Notes under the pieces: generated by a model | What the model was told of the DNA's origin: nothing | Databases searched by the model: none | The model's input: the letters and a program-made list of their open reading frames with translations, nothing else | Position numbers and translations under genes: made by a program | DNA from: Pseudofrankia asymbiotica | GTDB taxonomy: Bacteria; Actinomycetota; Actinomycetes; Frankiales; Frankiaceae | Assembly (NCBI RefSeq): GCF_001983105.1 | Contig: NZ_MOMC01000024.1 | Location: 150,152 to 155,200, forward strand | Direction of reading: 5' to 3' | DNA: 5,049 bases | In this document: piece by piece, positions 1 to 5,049 of the stretch | Layout: the number at the start of each line of letters is the position of its first letter | Numbering within the stretch: position 1 is the stretch's first letter

Positions 1-74
1 GGATGCGTACCCGTGCCGGCCGCGCCATCATCTCCGACCGCCGCCGCAAGGGTCGCCGCGAACTGTCCGCCTGA
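1..74 (+). CDS. rpmH: 50S ribosomal protein L34, C-terminal part (5' end outside window)
   Basis: The frame ending at the TGA at 72-74 encodes the last 23 residues of ribosomal protein L34, starting MRTRAGRAII and ending RRKGRRELSA. This matches the family's highly conserved, Arg/Lys-rich C-terminus (RTRAGRAIL...RRRKGRxxLSA). Actinobacterial L34 is usually about 45 residues, so roughly the first 22 codons lie before the window. The first two bases (GG) are the end of a preceding codon. The ATG at 3-5 is an internal Met, not the start. L34 is a small structural protein of the large ribosomal subunit. Its place directly upstream of rnpA is one of the most conserved gene pairs in bacteria and fixes the identity of the locus. 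The stop is 34 nt from the rnpA start. Confidence 0.96.
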   Translation, partial: MRTRAGRAIISDRRRKGRRELSA

Positions 75-108
75 GGCGGACCTCGCCGGCGCTCGGTTAC
101 CGGCTCCG

Positions 109-642
109 ATGCTTCCCGTCCGCTCGCGTGTCAGCTCCCGGGAGGAGCACGCCCGAATTGGGCGGGAAGGCCGCCGGTTCAGCTGTTCGCCGCTGATCGT
201 TCATGCCCTCAGCACCCGTGATTCCGGCCCGGCCAGGGCCGGTTTCGTGGTGAGCCGCAAGGTCGGTACGGCGGTGACTCGTAACCGGGTCCGTCGTCGC
301 CTGCGGGAGCAGACCCGCTCCCGGCTCGCCTCGGTGCCGCCAGGCACCCTGCTGGTCATCCGCGCGCTGCCGGCCTCGGCCGAGGCCAGCTCGGCCGAAC
401 TGGGCAGCGCGTTGGACCGCGGCCTCGCGGCGATGCGCGCCGGCCGGGCACGGTCCGGCCAGGACCGTTCGGCCCGTGCCCGCGCGACGACGGCGAAGCC
501 GCGTCCGGCCACGGGCCAGTCGGATGACCCGGCCAAAGGCAGCGCCGCCATGACCAGACCTGGCGCGACCGCCGGCGTCCCGGATGACATGGCCGCGAGC
601 CCGCCGGCGGGCTCGGACGAGCGGCGACGGAGCCGGCGATGA
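109..642 (+). CDS. rnpA: Ribonuclease P protein component, with long low-complexity C-terminal tail
   Basis: This is the protein subunit of RNase P, which works with the RNA subunit (rnpB) to remove 5' leaders from pre-tRNAs. From the ATG at 109 the product has 177 residues. The family core spans about residues 1-112: MLPVRSRV at the N-terminus, the strand GFVVSRKVG (45-53), the RNR signature helix TRNRVRRRLRE (57-67), and PPGTLLVIRALP (77-88). The family is usually 110-130 residues. The extra 60 or so form an Ala/Arg/Pro/Gly-rich, probably disordered tail ending DERRRSRR. The ATG is preferred because MLP..R is the common actinobacterial start and an upstream GTG at 13 would lie inside rpmH; no strong Shine-Dalgarno is visible. 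The positions normally held by Phe in the first helix are His14 and Gly18. The TGA overlaps the yidD ATG, which implies coupled translation. Confidence 0.94.
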   Translation: MLPVRSRVSSREEHARIGREGRRFSCSPLIVHALSTRDSGPARAGFVVSRKVGTAVTRNRVRRRLREQTRSRLASVPPGTLLVIRALPASAEASSAELGSALDRGLAAMRAGRARSGQDRSARARATTAKPRPATGQSDDPAKGSAAMTRPGATAGVPDDMAASPPAGSDERRRSRR

Positions 643-1010
643 GCGGCCCCGCCTGCGCGCTGTGCGTGCTCGGGGTGCTCGCGCTCCTCGATCTCACGCT
701 CGCGTCCGCCGCCGTCAGCCGGTGGCTGCCGCGAGTCGCGCGTGACCGTTCCGGCGCCGTCCGCGGCCCACTCGCGTGGCTGCTCGCCGCCCTTGTCCGC
801 GGCTATCAGCTCGTCTGGTCGCCACGTTCGGCCGGCGCCTGTCGATTTGAGCCGTCGTGCAGCGCCTACGCGCTGTCGGCCGTTCGTATGCATGGCGGGG
901 TACGAGGCGGCCTGCTTGCCTGCTGGCGCCTGCTGCGCTGCCAGCCGCTATCCCGCGGTGGGTACGACCCAGTACCTGTACAGTCCGCCCGAGGGGCCTG
1001 GAGGAGTTAG
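639..1010 (+). CDS. yidD: YidD family membrane protein insertion efficiency factor
   Basis: YidD is a small membrane-associated protein that assists insertion of membrane proteins, acting near YidC. The 123-residue product carries the whole family signature: RGYQLVWSP (54-62), CRFEPSCSAYA (68-78) with Cys68 and Cys74, HGGVRGGLLACWRLLRCQP (85-103) with Cys101, and GGYDPVP (107-113). The usual family length is about 70-90 residues. Here the core is preceded by some 50 residues that include a hydrophobic stretch (6-26), possibly a membrane anchor, and an Arg-rich linker. The ATG at 639 overlaps the rnpA stop as ATGA, which supports this start and keeps the extension. A later start close to the core cannot be excluded. 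The TAG lies 4 nt before yidC, in the standard rnpA-yidD-yidC order. Confidence 0.93.
   Translation: MSGPACALCVLGVLALLDLTLASAAVSRWLPRVARDRSGAVRGPLAWLLAALVRGYQLVWSPRSAGACRFEPSCSAYALSAVRMHGGVRGGLLACWRLLRCQPLSRGGYDPVPVQSARGAWRS
1000..1006 (+). promoter_or_regulatory. Ribosome binding site of yidC
   Basis: GGAGGAG ends 8 nt before a GTG at 1015 and lies within the last codons of yidD. This strong Shine-Dalgarno sequence decides the yidC start: the same frame is open far upstream (from about 742), but that part only overlaps yidD and has no YidC homology. Confidence 0.85.
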
Positions 1011-1014
1011 ACCG

Positions 1015-2313
1015 GTGCTGGATCCGCTTTACCATCTCGCGGCGAACGCGATTGTCTTCTTCCACAAGGGCTTCGGTCCGATCTTCGGCCAGGACAGCTT
1101 CTTCGCCTGGGCCTTCTCCGTCGTCCTCCTGGTCGTCTGCGTCCGTATCCTGATCTTCCCGCTGTTCGTCCGGCAGGTGAAGTCGCAGCGGACGATGCAG
1201 CTGATGCAGCCTCGGATCAAGGAGATCCGGGAGAAGTACGGGCATGACAAGCAGGTCATGCAGCAGAAGATGATGGAACTGCAGAAGGAGCACGGCAACC
1301 CGCTGCTCGGCTGCCTGCCGATCTTCCTGCAGATCCCGCTGTTCCTGGCGCTGTTCCACGTCTTCACGCACCTGTCGCCGATGAACGAGGGCCCGGGCGG
1401 CGCGCTGATCTGGCGGCCGCGCGTCGGCCTGAGCGCCGATCAGGTCGAGCAGATCGCGTCGGCCAAGGTGTTCGGCATCTCGCTGGCGACGTCGTTCACG
1501 TCGAAGTCGAGCCTGCTGGACTTCCTGCACGCGAACGGCACGCACGTCAAGATCGTCGCCGTCGTGCTCATCGTCCTGATGGGCGCGACGACGTTCTTCA
1601 CCCAGCGCCAGATCATGGCCCGTACCGGGCCGACCGACCCGCAGCAGGCGATGGTCCAGAAGGTCCTGCTCTACGGCTCGCCGGTCATGCTGGCCATCTT
1701 CGGTTTCCGGTTCCCGATCGCCGTCCTGATCTACTGGCTGACCACCAACCTGTGGAGCATGGGCCAGCAGTTCTACGTCATCAAGCGGATGCCGGCACCG
1801 ACTCCGGACGCCTCCGGCCGGCTGCCCGGCGCCCGCCCGGCGACCGCCGCCGCCGTGAGTGACCGCCCGGCCCCCTCGCGGCCGGCGCCGGGCGCCAAGC
1901 CGGCTCCTGGCGCCCGCGCCAAGGGCAAGGGCACCGCCGCTGGCACCCGGCAGACCTCGATGACCAAGGCGACGCCGCCGGCCACCACGAACGGAGCGGG
2001 AGCGAAGCGGAACGCGACGCCGGCGAGCGGCTCCACCGCCGCCAAGAGCGGCTCCGCTCCAGCTGGCACCAGGTCGCCGCGTGGTGCGTCGAACCGGGCG
2101 GCGCAGCCGTCCGCCGGCGTGAAGGACGCCGCGGTGAAGGACGCCGCCGTGAAGGACGTGGGCACCACCGGCCCGGAGGCCTCGCCATCGGCGGACGCCG
2201 CCGCCGCTCCGACACCCGTCCCGGCCGGCGTCACCCGGCATGTCGGCGGGTCGCGCCCGGCCGCGAAGCGCAAGAGTGGCGGCAAGGGGAAGCGTCCCGG
2301 CGGACGGCGGTGA
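1015..2313 (+). CDS. yidC: YidC/Oxa1 family membrane protein insertase
   Basis: YidC inserts and folds membrane proteins, alone or with SecYEG. From the GTG at 1015 the product is 432 residues and begins (M)LDPLYHL, as in actinobacterial YidC. An amphipathic N-terminal stretch is followed by TM1 (about 29-50) with the groove arginine Arg44 in VCVRILIFPLF. Next come a charged cytoplasmic hairpin, probably coiled coil (56-93, with QPRIKEIREKY), and the signature NPLLGCLPIFLQIPLFLALF (95-114) forming TM2. Hydrophobic segments near 150-160, 178-195 and 222-247 follow. There is no lipoprotein signal and no large periplasmic domain of the Gram-negative type. Residues 259-432 form a long Pro/Ala/Lys/Arg-rich tail ending KGKRPGGRR. 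Such basic tails are thought to contact the ribosome. The tail contains a tandem VKDAA repeat. Confidence 0.96.
   Translation: MLDPLYHLAANAIVFFHKGFGPIFGQDSFFAWAFSVVLLVVCVRILIFPLFVRQVKSQRTMQLMQPRIKEIREKYGHDKQVMQQKMMELQKEHGNPLLGCLPIFLQIPLFLALFHVFTHLSPMNEGPGGALIWRPRVGLSADQVEQIASAKVFGISLATSFTSKSSLLDFLHANGTHVKIVAVVLIVLMGATTFFTQRQIMARTGPTDPQQAMVQKVLLYGSPVMLAIFGFRFPIAVLIYWLTTNLWSMGQQFYVIKRMPAPTPDASGRLPGARPATAAAVSDRPAPSRPAPGAKPAPGARAKGKGTAAGTRQTSMTKATPPATTNGAGAKRNATPASGSTAAKSGSAPAGTRSPRGASNRAAQPSAGVKDAAVKDAAVKDVGTTGPEASPSADAAAAPTPVPAGVTRHVGGSRPAAKRKSGGKGKRPGGRR
2119..2160 (+). repeat. Tandem 15-bp repeat in the yidC tail (VKDAA units)
   Basis: Two 15-bp copies (2119-2133 and 2134-2148) differ only at the last base, followed by a 12-nt third copy (2149-2160) that starts GTGAAGGACG. 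They are in frame and encode VKDAA-VKDAA-VKDV, from about residue 369. This looks like local slippage expansion inside a disordered region. Confidence 0.85.
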
Positions 2314-2398
2314 GCGATCGTGGTTCCTCCCCCGGCAGCCGGCCGACCTGGTGTGTCCTGAACGAGGGACCGCCGCCGACGGCGGCCCACCTACCCAT

Positions 2399-2402
2399 GG
2401 AG
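2399..2402 (+). promoter_or_regulatory. Ribosome binding site of jag
   Basis: GGAG lies 8 nt before the ATG at 2411. It supports that start over the out-of-frame ATG at 2397. The same frame is open further upstream into yidC, but that part has no Jag-like sequence. Confidence 0.65.
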
Positions 2403-2410
2403 TTGCGCTG

Positions 2411-2947
2411 ATGAGCGGTTCCGACCTCGCCGCCCACGTCGACGAGGACCTGTCGCTGGCAGACGAGTCGACGAGCACGCAGGAGCGGCTGACTGCCCTG
2501 GAGCAGGAAGGCGAGATCGCCGCCGACTACATCGAGGGTCTGCTTGACATCGTCGACATGGACGGCGACCTGGACCTGGACGTCGAGGGCAGCCGCGCGG
2601 TCGTGGCGGTCGTCGGCGACGGCCTCGAGAAGTTGATCGGCCCGAGCGGGGAGACCCTGGAGGCCCTGCAGGAGCTGACCAGGCTCGCGGTGCTGCAGAA
2701 GACGGGCGAGCGCAGCCGGCTGATGCTCGACGTCGGCGGCCATCGTGCCCGCCGCCGCGCCGAGCTGCGCGAGCTCGCGGCGGAGGTGGCCAGGAGGGTC
2801 GTCGACGGGACGAAGAAGGAGAAGCTCGCGCCGATGACCCCGTTCGAGCGCAAGGTCGTCCACGACGTCATCGCCAGCGTCGACGGCGTGCGCAGTGAGT
2901 CCGAGGGCGAGGAGCCCAACCGCTGCGTCGTCGTCATGCCAGTCTGA
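2411..2947 (+). CDS. jag: Jag/KhpB family KH-R3H RNA-binding protein
   Basis: Jag (KhpB, SpoIIIJ-associated protein) is a cytoplasmic RNA-binding protein. In other bacteria it pairs with KhpA and affects cell envelope growth and division. The 178-residue product has an acidic N-terminus (1-25), then a KH domain at about 36-108 with the loop LIGPSGETLEALQELTRLAV (75-94; GxxG at 77-80). An R3H domain follows at about 114-177 with Arg147-x3-His151 in TPFERKVVHD, and the typical ending EPNRCVVVMP. There is no N-terminal Jag_N domain, as is common for the short actinobacterial form. The gene lies 97 nt after yidC, its usual partner. The gap contains only a short GC hairpin (about 2370-2385) and no clear promoter. 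A strong terminator follows 44 nt after the stop. Confidence 0.95.
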   Translation: MSGSDLAAHVDEDLSLADESTSTQERLTALEQEGEIAADYIEGLLDIVDMDGDLDLDVEGSRAVVAVVGDGLEKLIGPSGETLEALQELTRLAVLQKTGERSRLMLDVGGHRARRRAELRELAAEVARRVVDGTKKEKLAPMTPFERKVVHDVIASVDGVRSESEGEEPNRCVVVMPV

Positions 2948-2961
2948 GGCGATCGTCAGAA

Positions 2962-2982
2962 GCCGTCGGCATGCCCGACGGC
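2962..2982 (+). other. Small hairpin between jag and the terminator
   Basis: GCCGTCGG (2962-2969) can pair with CCGACGGC (2975-2982) around a 5-nt loop. No T-run follows, so it is not a terminator by itself. It may protect the jag mRNA 3' end or be incidental. Its GTCGG/CCGAC elements recur in the terminator stem, so weak alternative pairing of about 5 bp is possible. Confidence 0.5.
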
Positions 2983-2991
2983 CTGGCTTGG

Positions 2992-3032
2992 GTCGGTCCG
3001 GCACGGGTGCACCCGTGCCGGACCGACTTTTT
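2992..3032 (+). terminator. Intrinsic terminator after jag: 36-bp perfect palindrome plus T-run
   Basis: Bases 2992-3027 form an uninterrupted 36-bp palindrome centred on TGCA. As RNA this gives a 16-bp GC-rich stem with a 4-nt loop, followed directly by TTTTT (3028-3032). G-U pairs could extend the base of the stem. This is a textbook rho-independent terminator for transcription running from rpmH-rnpA-yidD-yidC-jag. No A-run precedes the left arm, so the reverse direction is not supported. Confidence 0.93.
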
Positions 3033-3034
3033 CT

Positions 3035-3040
3035 GGAGGG
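3035..3040 (+). promoter_or_regulatory. Ribosome binding site of the glycosyltransferase-like gene
   Basis: GGAGGG lies 9 nt before a TTG at 3050 and begins only 2 nt after the terminator T-run. It is the only good Shine-Dalgarno sequence correctly spaced before an in-frame start codon in this region, and it decides the TTG start. Confidence 0.65.
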
Positions 3041-3049
3041 CGATCGGGC

Positions 3050-5049
3050 TTGTCCGTTGACCGAGGCTCCCCGCTGCCCACCCGGAATGATGACCGCGCC
3101 GAGCCCGGCGACTCCGCGCGCGCCGTCCGTATCTCAGGCGGCGACGTCTCAGGCGGCGACGCGCGCCGCCGCCTGACGGCCCGCGTCGTCCGCACGGGGA
3201 GAAGCGACCTCCGGTGGGCCGGCGGGGTCGGCCTGGTACTGGTCGCCCTGGATGTCGTGCTACGGGCCTACCTGCGGCGGCCGTTCTGGTACGACGAGAT
3301 CTGGCGGGGCCATTTCGTCGGCGAGCCGCTCGGGTCGTTCTGGTCGGAGCTGGCGCGGGCCAACACCCCGTCGGCCGTCGGCTGGGTGGTCATAGAACGC
3401 CTCGGCGGTGACCTGCTCGGCTGGCACGCGTGGGTGCTGCGCCTCCCGGGGTTCGTCGCGCTGCCCCTGCTGGGCATCGGGATCGTGCTGCTCGCGGCCC
3501 GGTTCACCGGCCCGGTGCCGGCGGCGTTCGCCGCCCTGTGGATCTGTCTGAACAGCACGCTTCTCGACCTTGGCACGCAGCTCAAGCCTTACACCGTCGA
3601 GATGCTCGCCGCCGTCGTCGCGGTCCTGCTGTGGATGGGTGCCGAGGGCGGGACCGCCCGCGGCGCCGGGTCCGCGGGTGTCTCGGACGGGCGGGCCGGC
3701 GGCGGCCTGGACCACGGGCGGCTGGCCAGACGGACGGCTGCCGGCCTTGTGAGCCTGCTCTCCGTCCCAGCAGTCTTTGTCATCGCTCCGCTCGTGGCGG
3801 CCGACCTGGTGACCGCGATGGTCCGCGCTCGCCGGGCTTCTCGGGCGGATGCCGGCGGCGCTCTCGCGGCGGGCGGATGGCGGGCACTGGAGGCACTGCC
3901 CGCCCTGGTGCTCACCGGGGCGAACACGCTGTTCTTCGTCGGTCATCAGTCCAGCCAGCGGCTGGGGCACTACTGGGACGCGCAGTTCCTCGCCGGGCGG
4001 GGGCTGGGCGGCGGTCTCTCCTTCATCGGCGGACAGCTGCGCGACTTCGTGACCGGTACGCCGCCCGGGATCGACCGCTACGACCCCAGCCTGCTGCACC
4101 CGCCGACCGACGGGACCTGGGTGTCGCTCTGGCTGCTCGCCCCGACCGTCGTCCTCTGCGGGCTGGCGGGTGTCGCGCTGCTCGCCCGGCGGCACGACGG
4201 CCGGCAGGTGCTCGCCGCGCTCGGCGGCGCGCAGCTCGCGATGCTCGCCGCGAGCGCGGTCCGGTTCTGGCCCTTCGGCCCGACCCGGACCAATCTCTTC
4301 CTGGTCCCGCTGATCGTTCTTGTGGTCGTCGCGGGTGCCGCGGACCTGATTCACCGCATGTTGAAGATCGTCAGGACTGGTACTCCTACCCCTAGGCGAC
4401 ACGTAGTTGTCGAGTCACTTTCAGTGACTATCTCGGCGGACGACGTCCGTTCCCTGCCGCGAGAGATTCCTGCCCAGGTAGACCCGGCCGCCGGCCAAGG
4501 CGCTCTCCCAGCGGGCGGCGGGCACGCGGCCCGGATCTCGGCGAACCCCGGAGCCGACAGCGGCGAGGCCGTGCCCGGCCGGAGGCCGCTCTGGCGCGCG
4601 GCGGGGGTCGTGGTCGTCGTGGCGCTCGTCGCCGCCGGGATCGGCGCCCAGGTGTCCTCGGCGGCTCGTGACGGCCGGCTCTACGAGCAGCGCGACCGGC
4701 TGCGCGGCCTGGACCTCACCATCGACGCCGCGATCGCGGCCCGCCGGCTCTACCGGCCGGGCGACCTCGTGGTCGTGGGGGGTCGGCTGATGCGCCCCGG
4801 CTGGATCTACGCCATGGAGGCCAGCGACGACGCGCCCCGTCGGCCGGCCGCTCTCCCCGCTCGGACCGCCCACGGCGAGCCCGCCCGGATACCCCGGCCG
4901 GACACGCTGTTCTTCTCCCGGCCCGGTGAGGGGGAGGTCGCCCGTGACGTCGCGGCCCGCTCGCCCGCCCCGCGGCGCGTCCTGCTCTTCGTCTTCGAGC
5001 CGGATGTGGCGGCCACGCGCGCGGACCTCGCCGACCTCCGCCGCGCCGG
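3050..5049 (+). CDS. Polytopic membrane glycosyltransferase-like protein (GT-C / ArnT-PMT type), 3' end outside window
   Basis: One frame runs from the jag stop to the window edge without a stop. From the TTG at 3050 it gives 666 residues and is still open. Residues 1-55 are hydrophilic and Arg/Gly-rich. TM1 (about 56-75) leads into FWYDEIW (79-85), whose Asp82-Glu83 pair fits the acidic motif in the first extracytoplasmic loop of GT-C enzymes. More hydrophobic segments lie near 133-150, 157-175, 184-198, 228-251, 280-297, 359-378, 387-404 and 414-433, with one near 516-533. LKPYTVE (178-184), GHYWDAQF (306-313) and FGPTRTNLFLVP (409-420) also resemble motifs of polyprenyl-phosphate-sugar glycosyltransferases. 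After the last TM an outside domain begins (YRPGDLVVV). Acceptor and sugar are unknown. No ATG or GTG starts the frame before TM1. Two glycine-rich linkers (199-224, 445-510) look variable. Confidence 0.75.
   Translation, partial: MSVDRGSPLPTRNDDRAEPGDSARAVRISGGDVSGGDARRRLTARVVRTGRSDLRWAGGVGLVLVALDVVLRAYLRRPFWYDEIWRGHFVGEPLGSFWSELARANTPSAVGWVVIERLGGDLLGWHAWVLRLPGFVALPLLGIGIVLLAARFTGPVPAAFAALWICLNSTLLDLGTQLKPYTVEMLAAVVAVLLWMGAEGGTARGAGSAGVSDGRAGGGLDHGRLARRTAAGLVSLLSVPAVFVIAPLVAADLVTAMVRARRASRADAGGALAAGGWRALEALPALVLTGANTLFFVGHQSSQRLGHYWDAQFLAGRGLGGGLSFIGGQLRDFVTGTPPGIDRYDPSLLHPPTDGTWVSLWLLAPTVVLCGLAGVALLARRHDGRQVLAALGGAQLAMLAASAVRFWPFGPTRTNLFLVPLIVLVVVAGAADLIHRMLKIVRTGTPTPRRHVVVESLSVTISADDVRSLPREIPAQVDPAAGQGALPAGGGHAARISANPGADSGEAVPGRRPLWRAAGVVVVVALVAAGIGAQVSSAARDGRLYEQRDRLRGLDLTIDAAIAARRLYRPGDLVVVGGRLMRPGWIYAMEASDDAPRRPAALPARTAHGEPARIPRPDTLFFSRPGEGEVARDVAARSPAPRRVLLFVFEPDVAATRADLADLRRA
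3132..3161 (+). repeat. Two perfect 15-bp tandem copies
   Basis: TCTCAGGCGGCGACG occurs twice back to back (3132-3146 and 3147-3161). The unit is in frame with the glycosyltransferase-like gene and encodes SGGD-V-SGGD in its hydrophilic N-terminal leader. It is probably a recent local duplication in an unconstrained segment. Confidence 0.85.
4413..4429 (+). repeat. Short inverted repeat in a lower-GC patch of the glycosyltransferase-like gene
   Basis: AGTCACT (4413-4419) and AGTGACT (4423-4429) form a perfect 7-bp inverted repeat with spacer TTC. It sits in the linker before the last TM segment, where codon use is atypical. It could be an operator-like site or chance; no promoter with correct spacing is evident beside it. 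Confidence 0.5.

Noticed and set aside
13..108. Upstream GTG at 13 as the rnpA start, overlapping rpmH
   Set aside because: Overlapping rpmH-rnpA arrangements are known in Thermus, but here the extra 32 residues show no RnpA similarity and the MLPVRSRV start at 109 fits the actinobacterial family.
201..893. Minus-strand frame of 230 codons opposite rnpA and yidD
   Set aside because: It is antisense to two recognised genes and has low-complexity composition; it is a shadow of GC bias.
2370..2385. CCGCCG/CGGCGG hairpin in the yidC-jag gap
   Set aside because: It has only 6 bp and no T-run, and such pairings are common by chance at this GC content.
715..2478. Long open frame of 587 codons on the minus strand opposite yidD, yidC and the start of jag
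   Set aside because: It is antisense to well-recognised conserved genes, its product is Arg/Gly-rich low complexity, and such frames arise from the G/C third-position bias. No ribosome binding site or domain was seen.
3057..3091. TTGACC followed by AATGAT as a possible promoter
   Set aside because: The spacing is about 23 bp, too long for a standard promoter, and it would lie downstream of the proposed TTG start.
3430..4395. Plus-strand frame of 321 codons ending in TAG at 4393-4395
   Set aside because: It is out of frame with the glycosyltransferase-like gene. Its product is Arg/Ala/Gly-rich without membrane segments, while the frame starting at 3050 gives a coherent polytopic protein over the same bases and beyond.
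3260..4402. Open frame of 380 codons on the minus strand
   Set aside because: It lies opposite the membrane glycosyltransferase-like frame, which has proper TM segments and motifs. The minus product is a charged, Arg/Glu/Gln/Pro-rich sequence with no recognisable fold.
4407..4433. TTGTCG with GACTAT or CTATCT as a promoter around the inverted repeat
   Set aside because: Spacings of 13 or 15 bp are too short, and the site lies inside an open coding frame with no new gene start after it.

Overview
The window is very GC-rich, with nearly all third codon positions G or C. It carries the conserved rpmH-rnpA-yidD-yidC-jag block found next to the replication origin in Actinobacteria. The long Ala/Pro/Arg/Lys tails on RnpA and YidC, the GTG and TTG starts and the domain sequences suggest a Frankia-like or related high-GC actinobacterium. 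That placement is an inference; no species call is made.

Layout, all on the + strand. Bases 1-74 hold the 3' end of rpmH (ribosomal protein L34). rnpA (109-642, RNase P protein) follows and overlaps yidD (639-1010) by an ATGA junction. yidC (1015-2313, membrane insertase) starts 4 nt after the yidD stop, and its Shine-Dalgarno sequence lies inside the yidD end. After a 97-nt gap comes jag/khpB (2411-2947, KH-R3H RNA-binding protein). A 36-bp perfect palindrome followed by TTTTT (2992-3032) is an excellent intrinsic terminator that closes the block. From 3050 to the window edge, one continuous frame without a stop (666 codons) encodes a polytopic membrane protein. It resembles the GT-C / ArnT-PMT-like glycosyltransferases that use polyprenyl-phosphate sugars. 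Its best start is a TTG behind a GGAGGG, and it is cut off by the window end.

The first five genes join ribosome building (L34), tRNA 5' maturation (RnpA), membrane protein insertion (YidD, YidC) and RNA binding (Jag). Tight spacing argues for co-transcription of at least rnpA-yidD-yidC, probably through jag. The glycosyltransferase-like gene is not part of the classical block: in many actinobacteria jag is followed directly by rsmG and parAB. Here a membrane glycosyltransferase stands at that junction, with its ribosome binding site only 2 nt past the terminator T-run and no evident promoter.

No tRNA, rRNA, CRISPR, insertion sequence or origin repeats were seen. I did not find a clearly new multi-gene system. 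The points most worth a second look are the placement and expression of the glycosyltransferase-like gene, RnpA's unusual residues at two usually aromatic positions, and a rare-codon, lower-GC patch with an inverted repeat inside the last gene.
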